Source: Deltaproteobacteria bacterium Ga0077550 (GTDB lineage Bacteria > Myxococcota_A > Polyangia > Nannocystales > Nannocystaceae). Taken from it: DNA of 58,093 nt. The notes under the pieces are model-generated. The model did no database searches. It was not told where the DNA came from and saw nothing but the letters and a program-made list of their open reading frames with translations. Shown one piece after another: positions 24,762-33,856 of this stretch (position 1 is its first letter; each line of letters begins with the position of its first letter). A program made the position numbers and the translations under genes. The stretch spans positions 1 through 58,093 of the forward strand of contig LNFB01000264.1 in assembly GCA_001464385.1 (NCBI GenBank), given 5' to 3'.

Positions 24762-26492
24762 ATGCTGCGTCCTTCCCTCTGCCCGCTGATTGGCCTCGCG
24801 CGCGTGCCCGGGCTGCTCCTCGCCCTCGCGGGCGCGGCCTGCATCACGCCGCCGCCGGCCGTGCCCGACGCGCAGACGCCCGAGGACGGCGAGGCCGGGG
24901 CGAGACGCCTGCGCGCCGCCACCGACGTGGCGCGGATCTACGCGGTCGGCGAGGTGCGGCAGTTCGAGCTGCGTCAGGCCGGGCAGTCGATCGGCACCTC
25001 GTGGGGGCGCTACGTCGGGCCCGACGCCGATGGCAACCACCGCTTCGAGACCCGCATCGAGCTGCGCATCACCGGGCGCGCGCCGGCCCGCAGCGCTGGC
25101 GAGCTCGTGCTCGACGGCCGCGGTCGCCTCGTGCGGGGCTTCGAGCGCAGCGACGCCGCGGAGCTCCGCTACGAGCGACGCGGCGACGTCGTCGTCATGA
25201 CGGACGGGGAGCGCGTCGACGAGGTGGCATACGAGCCCGATCGCGTCGACACGGCGTTCATGGCCCACTCCGCGATCCTGCATGCCGAGCTGATGTTCGC
25301 GCTGCGCGATCTGGGCACCGAGCCGATGCAGTGGCGACTGCTGTCGCTGTCGGGCGGCGCGCCGATCGAGTGGACCGGTCGCGTCGTCGAGTCCAGCGAC
25401 GGCGGTGATCGCCTGCAGCTCGACACGAGCCTCGGCGAGACGGTGACCCTGACCCATGGTCGCATCGAGAACCTGGTGGTGGCCGCCAATGATCTGAGCA
25501 TCGTGGCGTCGCTCGAGCCGGCGTGGCCGGCCTTCGAGATCCGAGGGCCACGCCGGCTGACGTGGACACTGCCCGCGAACGCGCGCTTCACCGTGCGCGA
25601 GCTCGAGCTGCCCGGAAAGCCCGACGAGCCGACGCTCGCCGGCGAGCTGCTGGTGCCGGCGGGCCCGGGTCCGGTCCCCGGCGTGCTGTTCCTGTCGGCG
25701 ACGGGCCAAGAGGATCGCCATGGCTTCGCCGGACCGCCGCCGGTGGATCTCGGCAGCCACGAACTCACGGACGCCCTCGCCGAGGCCGGCTTCGCCGTGC
25801 TGCGCTACGACGAGCGTGGCCGCGGTGCGAGTGCGCCTGGGGAGGTCGGCTTCCTCGCGCAGGTCGGCGACGCGCGTCGGGCCCTCGCGACGCTCTCGGT
25901 GCAGCCCGAGGTCGATCCGGATCGCATCTTGGTGATCGGTCACGGCGAGGGCGGGCTGCGGGCGATGGTGCTGGCGAGCGAGCGCGCCGCCGACGTGCAC
26001 GCGGTGGCCCTGCTCGCAGCGCCGGGGCGGCCCTACGAGCAGGTGCTCCGGGCGCAGGCCGCCGCGCGGCTCGAGGAGCTGCCGCCCGACGTCCGCGAGC
26101 AGGCGCGGGCGCAGCAGAAGCAGATGCTCGATGACCTCGTGCGTGGCCGCAGGGTGCCGCCGGAGCTCGAGCCGCAGGCCCAGTGGCTGCGCGAGATCTT
26201 CGCCGTGCGCCCGGCCGAGCTGCTCGCGCGGCTGCGGGTGCCCGTCCTGCTCGCGCAGGGCGGCAAGGACTTCGAGGTCGACCCGATCGCCGACGTCGAC
26301 CCGCTCGTGCGCGCCGCGAAGAAGGCCAGGGTGAAGCTCGAGGTCCGCCGCTACGAGGGGCTCGATCACCTGTTCAAGCCCGAGTCCGGGCTCTCGACGC
26401 CCGAGCGCTACCGCGAGGACCGTCGCGTCGACACGACGTTCATCACCGACGTCGTCGCGTGGGCGCGGCGCGTGACGTCGGCGCGTCGCTGA
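24762..26492 (+). CDS. Alpha/beta-hydrolase-fold lipoprotein lacking the Ser nucleophile
   Basis: 576 aa. Signal peptide ending near AGAAC (Cys27), so probably lipid-anchored. Residues 60-270 form a beta-rich domain I cannot name; from about 285 comes an alpha/beta hydrolase domain with LAGELLVPAGPGPVPGVLFL, the oxyanion region SATGQEDRHGF and LRYDERGRGAS. The nucleophile elbow reads GHGEGG: Gly395 stands where GHSEGG enzymes have Ser. The acid Asp503 (GGKDFEVD) and base His536 (GLDHLFKP) are kept. So catalysis by the classical triad is not possible unless another residue serves. It stands alone between the tRNA and a strong terminator. What it does is unknown. Confidence 0.8.
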   Translation: MLRPSLCPLIGLARVPGLLLALAGAACITPPPAVPDAQTPEDGEAGARRLRAATDVARIYAVGEVRQFELRQAGQSIGTSWGRYVGPDADGNHRFETRIELRITGRAPARSAGELVLDGRGRLVRGFERSDAAELRYERRGDVVVMTDGERVDEVAYEPDRVDTAFMAHSAILHAELMFALRDLGTEPMQWRLLSLSGGAPIEWTGRVVESSDGGDRLQLDTSLGETVTLTHGRIENLVVAANDLSIVASLEPAWPAFEIRGPRRLTWTLPANARFTVRELELPGKPDEPTLAGELLVPAGPGPVPGVLFLSATGQEDRHGFAGPPPVDLGSHELTDALAEAGFAVLRYDERGRGASAPGEVGFLAQVGDARRALATLSVQPEVDPDRILVIGHGEGGLRAMVLASERAADVHAVALLAAPGRPYEQVLRAQAAARLEELPPDVREQARAQQKQMLDDLVRGRRVPPELEPQAQWLREIFAVRPAELLARLRVPVLLAQGGKDFEVDPIADVDPLVRAAKKARVKLEVRRYEGLDHLFKPESGLSTPERYREDRRVDTTFITDVVAWARRVTSARR

Positions 26493-26496
26493 AGTC

Positions 26497-26520
26497 GCGC
26501 GCCGCGGGCTCGCGGCGCGC
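26497..26520. terminator. Perfect 10-bp hairpin between convergent genes
   Basis: GCGCGCCGCG, loop GGCT, then CGCGGCGCGC. Serves both the hydrolase gene and the SPFH gene; no U-tract. Confidence 0.6.
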
Positions 26521-26538
26521 TCGAGCACTCCGCGCGAC

Positions 26539-27666
26539 TCACAGGCTGCCGAGCAGCTGCGCGCGCTTGTTCTTGTACTCGTCCTCGGTGAGCAGCCCGG
26601 CATCGAACGCGCCCTTGAGGGCGCGGAGCTTGTCCTCGAGCGACGTCGGCGCAGCGGCGGCCGGCGGCGCAGCGGCCGGCTGGGCGCCGGGCGGGGGCGG
26701 GTAGCCGGGCGGGGGCGGGTACCCCGGCGGCGGATAGCCCGGGGGCGGGTACCCCGGCGGCGGATAGCCCGGGGGATACGGCATCGCCTGGCCCATGGTG
26801 CCGGCCATGATCTGACCCATGCCCACGCCCATGCCCATGCCCATGCCCGCCTGCATCACCCCGCTCGCGGCGCCGGGCGTGCGTGCCGCGTCACGGACCG
26901 CCTGCATGCCCTCCCACGCCATCGTGTTGTCGACACCGCGGGCCGATTGCGCAGCCGCGGCGTCGAGGGCCTTCTCGACCTCGGGCGGCAGCGAGATGTT
27001 CTCGACGAGGAAGCTCGTCAGCGAGATGCCGAGCTTCTTGAAGTCCTCCTCGATCGTGCCGCGCACGCCGGTCGCGAGGACGTCGTAGTTCGCGGCCATG
27101 TCGGCGACGGAGAGCTCGCTCTTGCCGGCGGCCTGCGAGAACGCGGAGACCATGCGCGGCTTGAGGTACGCCTCGATCTCGTCGGTGGACACCAGACCCT
27201 GCGTGCCGACGATCTCGTCGAAGAACAGCCGCGGCTCGGTGATCTTGAAGTTGTAGGAGCCGTAGGCGCGGATGCGGACCCGCCCGGGACGACCCGCGAT
27301 CGCGAACTCCGGGTCGCGCACGAGGACCGGGTTGGCGGTGCCCCACTTCTGATCGAGGTACTGCCGCAGGTTGATGAAGTAGATCTCGACCTTGAACGGG
27401 CTCTCGAAGCCGTACTTCCACCCGCGCAGCGTCGACAGGATCGGGACGTTCTGCGTCGACAGGGTGTGCGTGCCCGGCCCGAACACGTCGGCGGCCTTGC
27501 CCTCGTTGACGAGGATGGCGGCTTGGCCTGGGCGACAGATCAGCTTGGCGCCGTTCTTGACCTCGTGGTCCTCGTCGGGGAACCGCCAGACGAGCGTGTA
27601 GTTCGTGTCGTCGAGCCACTCGATGATGTCGATGAGCTGACTCTTGATGAAGCTGATGATGCCCAT
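26539..27666 (-). CDS. SPFH-domain protein with C-terminal SHOCT motif
   Basis: 375 aa. The SPFH/band-7-like domain (about 20-255) belongs to the group formerly called virion core protein/YdjI-like: LVWRFPDEDHEVKNGAKL, then GPGTHTLSTQN and FEIAGRPGRVRI-type strands and EDFKKLGISLTSFLVENISLPPEV. It is followed by a Met/Gly-rich stretch, a PGYPP repeat region and a C-terminal SHOCT helix pair (LRALKGAFDAGLLTEDEY). No transmembrane segment, so membrane contact is peripheral. Such proteins scaffold membrane microdomains; the exact role is unknown. An AGGAG ribosome site precedes the ATG, unlike most genes here. The TerB-like gene 122 bp upstream may belong to the same stress unit. Confidence 0.88.
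   Translation of the reverse strand: MGIISFIKSQLIDIIEWLDDTNYTLVWRFPDEDHEVKNGAKLICRPGQAAILVNEGKAADVFGPGTHTLSTQNVPILSTLRGWKYGFESPFKVEIYFINLRQYLDQKWGTANPVLVRDPEFAIAGRPGRVRIRAYGSYNFKITEPRLFFDEIVGTQGLVSTDEIEAYLKPRMVSAFSQAAGKSELSVADMAANYDVLATGVRGTIEEDFKKLGISLTSFLVENISLPPEVEKALDAAAAQSARGVDNTMAWEGMQAVRDAARTPGAASGVMQAGMGMGMGVGMGQIMAGTMGQAMPYPPGYPPPGYPPPGYPPPGYPPPPGYPPPPGAQPAAAPPAAAAPTSLEDKLRALKGAFDAGLLTEDEYKNKRAQLLGSL
26702..26775 (-). repeat. 30-bp tandem repeat encoding PGYPP units
   Basis: Two perfect 30-bp copies (26716-26745 and 26746-26775) plus a degenerate start of another. Each unit encodes two PGYPP-type pentapeptides in the SPFH protein. Confidence 0.8.
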
Positions 27667-27671
27667 GCGCT

Positions 27672-27676
27672 CTCCT
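27672..27676 (-). promoter_or_regulatory. Strong ribosome binding site AGGAG of the SPFH gene
   Basis: AGGAG five nucleotides before ATG 27666: a clear leadered mRNA, in contrast with the leaderless neighbours. Confidence 0.6.
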
Positions 27677-27788
27677 GACGAACTGACGATCGCGAAACGA
27701 CTCGCGAGCTGGGGGGGCCCGAAGGTGCGTGGACAGACTGGAGGCGGCGCGGGCCCATTCCCGCCGCCCCGGCGTGCGCCGCGTCTCC

Positions 27789-28163
27789 CTACAGCTGGAC
27801 GCGCGCGGCGTCCTGCTCGAGCTCGCCGAACTCGGCGTTGCTCATCCCGAAGGCGTCGGCGATCTCGCCGAGCGCGCGGCGCTCGCCGTCGGTGAAGCGA
27901 CCATCGGCCTTGATCATCGCGACCGCGGCGCGGATGAACACGCGGCGCAGGAACGTGGTCTCGAGCGCCTGGGCGACGTCGAGCGGACCGAAGTCACGGC
28001 TCGAGAGGTCCGCCAGCTTCAGCGGCGACTCGGTCTCGCGGAGCAGGTTCTCCAGTAGGTCGGTCTCGCGGGGCTCGAGCCCGTCGACCGCGGCGACGTA
28101 GTAGAGGCCGCGTGCGAAGGCCTCGATGGTGTCGTGGTTCAGACCCGTGTCGGCAGTCGCCAT
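27789..28163 (-). CDS. TerB-like tellurite-resistance/co-chaperone-type domain protein
   Basis: 124 aa, all helical and acidic. Two repeated motifs mark the TerB fold: YYVAAVDGLEPRETDLL and VAMIKADGRFTDGERRAL, each an acidic D-G-x-x-x-x-E metal-binding-like loop. TerB-like domains are linked to stress and membrane processes and often lie near SPFH or DUF533 genes. No signal peptide. The -10 TAGGCT ends 8 nt before the start. Confidence 0.82.
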   Translation of the reverse strand: MATADTGLNHDTIEAFARGLYYVAAVDGLEPRETDLLENLLRETESPLKLADLSSRDFGPLDVAQALETTFLRRVFIRAAVAMIKADGRFTDGERRALGEIADAFGMSNAEFGELEQDAARVQL

Positions 28164-28171
28164 GGCGACCG

Positions 28172-28177
28172 AGCCTA
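28172..28177 (-). promoter_or_regulatory. -10 element TAGGCT of the TerB-like gene
   Basis: Eight nucleotides before the ATG at 28163; no ribosome site. Confidence 0.45.
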
Positions 28178-28220
28178 CCCGATCTTCGCGCCTGCGCGGG
28201 GCCGACCCGCGCCCTTCGCG

Positions 28221-28715
28221 TCACTCGAGGGTGAACTCGCGGGTGTAGATGACCTCGGGCGGCTCGCCGGCGCTGCCCTCGGTGGCGACCTCGACCCGCC
28301 ACGGGCCGACCTGGTGCGGCTGCACGTCGACGCTCGCGCCGTGTCGCAGGGCGCCGGCGGGCGACAGCGTGCCCGGGACGACGATCGCCTGGTCGCCGTG
28401 GATCCAGCGGAACGAGACCGGTCGGGGCGTGTCGATGCCGTCGGCCCGCACGTGCAGATGAATCGTCCCCACGCTCGCCGAGAACACGTCACGGTCCTCC
28501 AGCGCGCCCTCCTGTTGGGTGGCGAGCACGCTCGAGAGCTGCACCACGTTCGCCTGCTGCATCGCCCCGCGGCCCACCGAGAAGCTCGCCTGGGCGCGGG
28601 CGCCACGGAGCACGCCATCGGCCTCGAGCTGATCGGGGGTGATGGGCGCGTCGGCACAGCCGGTCGTCAGGGCAGCCACGAAGGCCATGGAGAACAGGGG
28701 ACGCGTTGCTCGCAC
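28221..28715 (-). CDS. Lipoprotein resembling DUF2914
   Basis: 164 aa. Signal peptide with Cys20 (TTGC). The mature part is a beta-sandwich-like domain: SVGTIHLHVRADG, then SFRWIHGDQAIVVPG and a PWRVEVATEG...YTREFTL ending, the order found in DUF2914 proteins (carbohydrate-binding-like Ig fold, function unknown). Start GTG 28715 gives a full signal peptide; a shorter start is possible. Divergent from the S41 protease gene. Confidence 0.68.
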   Translation of the reverse strand: MRATRPLFSMAFVAALTTGCADAPITPDQLEADGVLRGARAQASFSVGRGAMQQANVVQLSSVLATQQEGALEDRDVFSASVGTIHLHVRADGIDTPRPVSFRWIHGDQAIVVPGTLSPAGALRHGASVDVQPHQVGPWRVEVATEGSAGEPPEVIYTREFTLE

Positions 28716-28909
28716 GGTAGCCGACCCCGTCTACAGATCCCGTGCCAGGGGGCGCCGGACGCGATGTCGGGGGCTTCCTGGGGATCTCTCCGGGTCAGTG
28801 CGACGAATGACAGCACGTATGCGACGCATCATAGATTCCGCCCCCTGGAGATCGCCGGCTGGATCGGACAGCGGGTTTGCCGCGATCGGGACCCGCACTC
28901 CCCGCGGGG

Positions 28910-28915
28910 TATGCT
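28910..28915 (+). promoter_or_regulatory. -10 element TATGCT of the S41 protease gene
   Basis: Ends 13 nt before ATG 28929; predicted leader about 7 nt. Confidence 0.45.
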
Positions 28916-28928
28916 CCGCCGAGCTCGA

Positions 28929-31900
28929 ATGACCTCACCGTTCCGTCGCGCACTGCTGGCGCTCGTCGTGTTCCTCGGGTGTCGCAAGGACGCGGACCCC
29001 ACCGAGGCGCGCCCACAAGAGGATGCGGCCGCCATGGATGAGGCGGTGCCCGAGGGCCCGACGCCGCCGGATCTGTCGCAGCACGCGTTCCCCCTGCTGG
29101 TGTGGTCGGCCTTCGAGGTCCAGACCGACTACTTCGATCCCGCGCGCATCGATCCCCGCGGCCAGCTCGTCGCCGCCGCGGAGGCGCTCGGCGAGCACAC
29201 GCCGGAGTTCTTCGCGGAGGTCGTCGGCGACGCGCTGCGCGTGCGCGTCCGATCGACCACCGAGAGCTTCGCGCTCGCCGACGTCACGACGCTCGTCGGC
29301 GCCGCGACGAGGCTCGAGGAGGTCCTCACCTTCACGCAGTCGGTGCTGGACCTCGAGCCCGCGCCGCTGCACGAGCTCGAGTACGCCGCGATCAACGGGC
29401 TGTTCGGCCCGCTCGATCCGCACACCATCTTGCTGACCCCCGAGCAACACGCCGATCTCGGCGTCCGCACCAAGGGCGAGTTCGGCGGCGTCGGGGCGCA
29501 GATCCGGCCCGAGGCGCGACGCATCGTCATCGTCGCCGTGCTACCGGGCATGCCCGCCGAGAAGGCCGGCGTCCTCGCCGGCGACGTGATCATGACGATC
29601 GACGGCGAATCGACCGTGAACATGTCGGCCGAGGAGGCCCAACAGAAGCTGCGCGGGCCGGTGGGCTCGAAGGTCGTGCTCGTGCTCGAGCGCAAGGGCG
29701 CGAAGGTCCGCGCCGAGGTCGAGCGGCAGACGATCCGCATCGAGAGCGTGCGCGCGGTGCAGCTCCCCGGCGCCGTGGCGTACCTCGACATCGCGGCGTT
29801 CCAGGAGCAGACCGCCCAGGAGGCCCGCAAGGCGCTCGACGGGCTGCAGCCGCCCAAGGCCGTGATCCTCGATCTCCGCGGCAACAGCGGCGGCGTGCTC
29901 ACGCAGGCCGGTGACCTGATCGACGCGTTCGTGTCGCGGGGCGAGCTGGTCGTCGTGCGCAGCGCCGCGGGCAGCGAGACCGCCGAGGCCGAGCCCGAGG
30001 TCGCCGTCGCCCCCGAGGTCCCGGTGGTCGTGCTGGTCGACGAGGAGTCGGCGAGCGCCGCGGAGATCGTCGGTGGTGGCCTGCAGGCCCTGGGGCGCGC
30101 GGTGGTCCTCGGTCGCACGAGCTTCGGCAAGGGCACGGTGCAGATGGTCCGCGCCGCGGCGCCGTACGGCCAGGAGCTCGCGCTCAAGCTGACGCTCGCC
30201 GAGTGGATGGTCGCGGGTGGCCGCCGCATCCAGAGCCTCGGCGTGGTGCCCGACCTCGTGCTCGCGCCCGTCGAGATGTCCGGCGTGCCCGGCGTGGTCC
30301 GCTACTTCGACGAGGAGCGGTTCGAGCGGGCGCGCGAGCGGGCACGCGTGGCCCACCTGCCGTCGGCGAAGCACGAGCTCGCGCCGTCGGCCGCGGCGAG
30401 GGAGCCGGCGCGGGTGCAGTACCTCGCGACGCCCGACATCCCGACATCGACGAGCGCGGGCACCACCCCGCCGCTGCCCCCCGACCTCAGCGATCCCGAG
30501 GTGCGCATCGCGTTCGAGGTCGGCCGCGCGCTCGCGGCCGAGCCCGACCCCGCGCGGCGGGGGACGACGCTCGCCGCGACGGCGGCGCGCATCGGGGTCG
30601 AGGAGGACGCCCGCATCGCCACGGCGCTCGGCGCCCAGCGGGTCGACTGGGCGGGGGCCCCCGCGGACGCTCCGGCGCCGACGCTGGCGGTCACCGCGTC
30701 GATCGTCGGCGCCCAGCCCGTCACCGCGGGCGCGCCGTTCGGCCTGCAGATCGCGGTCGAGAACACGGGCAGCTCACCCGCCTACCGCGTGCACGCGATC
30801 ACCGACTGCGTGCACGACGAGCTCGACGGCATCGAGGTGATGATCGGGAAGATCCCCGCCGGCGCCACCGTCACCCAGACCGTCAAGCTCCACGTCATGC
30901 CGTGGCACGCCGATTTCACCGACGCGCTCACGGTCGGCGTGCACGCGGGTCTGCCGGACGACGCGCCCGACGCGTCGGTGCAGACGCGCTTCGAGATCGC
31001 GGGGACCCGCCGGCCCGCGCTCTCGTACGAGTACTGGATCATCGACGACCCCGCGCTCGCTGCCGTCGCGCCGGCGCGACCGGTCGGGGAGGGCGGCGCC
31101 CCGCCGACGCCGATGACGATCGCGGGCAACGGCGACGGCGTGCTGCAGCCCGGCGAGTCGGTGCTCCTCGCCTTCGTCGCCCACAACGACGGGCCCGGTG
31201 ACAGCGCCGACGTCCGGGCCCTGCTGCGCAACCTGAGCGGGCGCCAGGGGCTGCTCGAGGAGGGCTTCTACGCCCTGGGCAACCTCCCCGCGGGGGCGTC
31301 GCGCGCCGGCGCGTTCGGCCTGACGATGCGCGAGGAGGCCGACCCCAGCGTGCCCCTCGAGCTCGAGCTGGTCCTCGGCGACGCCCACCTGCGCACGAGC
31401 ACGCAGGATCGCCTGCGCTTCCGCGTGCTCGCCGAGTCTCCGGCCGCGACGCCGACCAAGAAGCGGGTGCAGGTCGGCGCCACGTCGGCGCGACTCTACG
31501 CCGGAGCCCACGCGTCGAGCACGGTGGTCGCGACCGCGACCGCGGGTGTCCAGCTCGACGTCATCGCCGAGCAGGGTGGGTTCCACGTCATCGACGGCGG
31601 CGGTCTGGGCCGGCGCATGTTCCTGCCCGCGGACCTCGACGGCCTCGCGGTCGCGGGTCCACGCAACACCAAGCTCGGGCCGGCGCGGCGCATCCAGGTG
31701 CTGCCGCCGACCGTCGAGCTCGAGGCGACGCCGCGGACGACCACGGCGACGAGCATCGCGATCGAAGGCACCGTCCGCCACGTCGAGCGCGCGCGCGACG
31801 TCGTCGTGCTCGTGCGCCCGCCCGGGGTCGATCGCACCGACCGCAAGGTGTTCTACCTGGCCAACGACGCCACCGATGGGGCGCTGGCCCGCGCCCTGGC

Positions 31901-32009
31901 GTTCCGCGCCGAGGTCCCGCTCGAGCCCGGCGGCAACCGCATCAGCGTGCTCGCCCGCGATGGGGCGAAGGTGATGCACCGCCGCGATCTCTGGGTCTAT
32001 CGCGAGTGA
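28929..32009 (+). CDS. C-terminal processing protease (S41, Tsp/CtpA-like) with large C-terminal extension, probable lipoprotein
   Basis: 1026 aa. N-terminal hydrophobic stretch ending FLGC (Cys18, a weak lipobox) suggests a lipid anchor. The S41 core: N-terminal helical part, PDZ (ARRIVIVAVLPGMPAEKAGVLAGD), and the catalytic region with Ser376 in EESASAAEIV and Lys401 in FGKGTVQ, 25 residues apart as in E. coli Tsp. After about residue 460 come regions not normal for the family: a helical stretch, two beta domains (the second with GDGVLQPGESVLLAF), an SH3-like strand set (VGATSARLYAG) and a last beta domain. These may recruit substrate. It overlaps the convergent OmpA-like gene by 13 bp. Confidence 0.9.
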   Translation: MTSPFRRALLALVVFLGCRKDADPTEARPQEDAAAMDEAVPEGPTPPDLSQHAFPLLVWSAFEVQTDYFDPARIDPRGQLVAAAEALGEHTPEFFAEVVGDALRVRVRSTTESFALADVTTLVGAATRLEEVLTFTQSVLDLEPAPLHELEYAAINGLFGPLDPHTILLTPEQHADLGVRTKGEFGGVGAQIRPEARRIVIVAVLPGMPAEKAGVLAGDVIMTIDGESTVNMSAEEAQQKLRGPVGSKVVLVLERKGAKVRAEVERQTIRIESVRAVQLPGAVAYLDIAAFQEQTAQEARKALDGLQPPKAVILDLRGNSGGVLTQAGDLIDAFVSRGELVVVRSAAGSETAEAEPEVAVAPEVPVVVLVDEESASAAEIVGGGLQALGRAVVLGRTSFGKGTVQMVRAAAPYGQELALKLTLAEWMVAGGRRIQSLGVVPDLVLAPVEMSGVPGVVRYFDEERFERARERARVAHLPSAKHELAPSAAAREPARVQYLATPDIPTSTSAGTTPPLPPDLSDPEVRIAFEVGRALAAEPDPARRGTTLAATAARIGVEEDARIATALGAQRVDWAGAPADAPAPTLAVTASIVGAQPVTAGAPFGLQIAVENTGSSPAYRVHAITDCVHDELDGIEVMIGKIPAGATVTQTVKLHVMPWHADFTDALTVGVHAGLPDDAPDASVQTRFEIAGTRRPALSYEYWIIDDPALAAVAPARPVGEGGAPPTPMTIAGNGDGVLQPGESVLLAFVAHNDGPGDSADVRALLRNLSGRQGLLEEGFYALGNLPAGASRAGAFGLTMREEADPSVPLELELVLGDAHLRTSTQDRLRFRVLAESPAATPTKKRVQVGATSARLYAGAHASSTVVATATAGVQLDVIAEQGGFHVIDGGGLGRRMFLPADLDGLAVAGPRNTKLGPARRIQVLPPTVELEATPRTTTATSIAIEGTVRHVERARDVVVLVRPPGVDRTDRKVFYLANDATDGALARALAFRAEVPLEPGGNRISVLARDGAKVMHRRDLWVYRE

Positions 32010-33679
32010 CCGGCGGCAGGACCCTGCGCGGCGTAGTCGATCTCCGCGGGCGCGGAGGCCTGCTCGCTCGCGATCCATCGGCGCAGCGCTGCAGGATCGG
32101 GGGAAAGCGCCGCGCTGCTCGACGTGGCGCCGATGACCGCGACCCGCGTGCGCTCGTCGACCGCAGCCGGCACCGCGCCGAGCTCGCGGATCTCGACGCG
32201 CCAGGGCTCGAGCCCCGCCGCGCGCACGCGGCCGACGATCTCGTCGGCGCGGGCCTGGGCGCGGCCGCGGTCGCGCAGGGTGGCGTCGGCGTCGGTGCTC
32301 GTGCCGACGTGGATGTACACGCCGATCTCCAGCCGAGTGATCCACGGGTTGAGCCGCGCCAGCTCGATCCACGCGTCGAGTGAGGCGATGCTCTCGGCGC
32401 TGAGCGTGTTGGTGCCGGGCGCGAACACCAGCGTCGGGGTGATCGCCGACCAGTCGACCGCGGTGAGGGTCTCGACGGCGCCCGACGCGTCGCGGCGATC
32501 GGGGCAGCCGTCGACGTCCAGCGCCCCGTTGACGACCTCCGGCGCGCGCGGGCAGAGATCGAAGGCGTCGGCGATCGCGTCGTGATCGTCGTCGAGCTCC
32601 GGGCAACCGTCGCCGTCCTCGAAGCCGTCCCGATCCTCTGCGGCCGACGGACAAGCATCGTTGGCGACGACGCGATCGCCGTCGGGATCGCGGGGATCGG
32701 CGGGTCCGCTCGGTGCCGGGGTGCGGCGCGCCAAGGCGTCGTGGCGCAGCGCGAGCGCGGTCGCCCGCGGTCGCTCGCTGCCATCGAAGGCGCGCTCCGT
32801 GCCGGCGCGGCCGGGGGGACTCCACGCGAAGGAGAACACGCCGCCCACCTCGCCGGTGCCGAACGCGGTCGGCGTGGCCGCGGTCGCGTAGGCCCCGATG
32901 ACGATGCCGGCGCGCGTCTGGCCGCGCAGGCCGAAGCGTCCGACGAGCGCATGTTCGGCGCCGCGGACCAGCGCGATGCGACCGTCGAGCTCGCCGACCA
33001 ACGCGATGGCGCGCGTCGGCGACAACGGCACGCGCACGCCGCTGCGGGCCGTGATCGCGTCGCCGGCGGTGCGTCCCTGCCACGTGACGTCGCGGCGCGC
33101 GAGGTAGCCGACCGCGAACGCGGCCCGGATCGCCCGCGCGCCCCGGACCTCGAACAGCACCTGCGGTGCGTAGCTCGGCGCGCCGAGGCCCAGGTGTCGC
33201 GTCGCGCTGCCGGTCGGCGCCGTGACGTCGAACATCAGCCCGAGGCCGACGCCGCGCCGCGGCAACCGGAGGATCGTGCCCTTGAGTCCCGCACGCACAT
33301 CGCCCAGGCCGCCGTTGGCCGTCCGCCCGTCGCCGCTGGCGACCCGTTGACGCAGCACCAGGGGCAGCTGGCCCGAGAGCTCGATCCAATCGAACATGCC
33401 GAACGCGATCGCCAGATCGGCCCCGGTGCGCGCGCGCAGATCGGCGGCGCCAGGACGATCGAGGCCGGCCTCGTGCGACAACGTCAGCGACGCTGCGGGT
33501 GTCCACTTGGGCAACACCTGGCTCGACTCGGTGGCGATCGCCCCCTCGGGGCTCGCCGACACGCGTGCGTTCGAGATCGGCGAGTCCGCGGCCGCGACGT
33601 CGCGCGGCGTGTTGGCGGCGAGGCCGGCCATCAGCACCGCGATCGCGGCGAACGGACGACGGATGCGGGCGGACTCCAC
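31997..33679 (-). CDS. Outer-membrane-type protein with TSP3 repeats and degenerate OmpA domain
   Basis: 560 aa from GTG 33679, which gives a signal peptide ending near VAAADS; longer frames are low-complexity. Residues 30-280 are likely a beta-barrel (alternating strands such as IELSGQLPLVLRQR and GLGLMFDVTAP). Next come thrombospondin type-3 calcium repeats (DPDGDRVVANDACP, DRDGFEDGDGCP, DDDHDAIADAFDLCP). The last 150 residues align with an OmpA C-terminal domain but lack its normal N-x-x-L-S-x-x-R-A peptidoglycan motif, reading LRDRGRAQARAD instead, so murein binding is doubtful. Compare the intact cousin at 38838. Confidence 0.78.
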   Translation of the reverse strand: MESARIRRPFAAIAVLMAGLAANTPRDVAAADSPISNARVSASPEGAIATESSQVLPKWTPAASLTLSHEAGLDRPGAADLRARTGADLAIAFGMFDWIELSGQLPLVLRQRVASGDGRTANGGLGDVRAGLKGTILRLPRRGVGLGLMFDVTAPTGSATRHLGLGAPSYAPQVLFEVRGARAIRAAFAVGYLARRDVTWQGRTAGDAITARSGVRVPLSPTRAIALVGELDGRIALVRGAEHALVGRFGLRGQTRAGIVIGAYATAATPTAFGTGEVGGVFSFAWSPPGRAGTERAFDGSERPRATALALRHDALARRTPAPSGPADPRDPDGDRVVANDACPSAAEDRDGFEDGDGCPELDDDHDAIADAFDLCPRAPEVVNGALDVDGCPDRRDASGAVETLTAVDWSAITPTLVFAPGTNTLSAESIASLDAWIELARLNPWITRLEIGVYIHVGTSTDADATLRDRGRAQARADEIVGRVRAAGLEPWRVEIRELGAVPAAVDERTRVAVIGATSSSAALSPDPAALRRWIASEQASAPAEIDYAAQGPAAGHSR

Positions 33680-33856
33680 CTCGGTCAGAGCATCGCCGCG
33701 GTGGTCGGCGGGCTTGAGCGCCGGCTCGAATCCGGCCGCCCGCGGGGCGGCCCGGAGCGTCACGGGCGCCACGGAGGTTGCTCCGCGCTCGCGGTCGCGG
33801 GAACCTTTGGGCCGGGCTGCGGTCAGTCCCCGAACAGCGTGGTATAGCGAGGCAAC

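Noticed and set aside
28134..28928. Frame open ahead of the S41 protease start
   Set aside because: The upstream part is antisense to two minus-strand genes and has no signal; ATG 28929 has a -10 before it and a fitting signal peptide.
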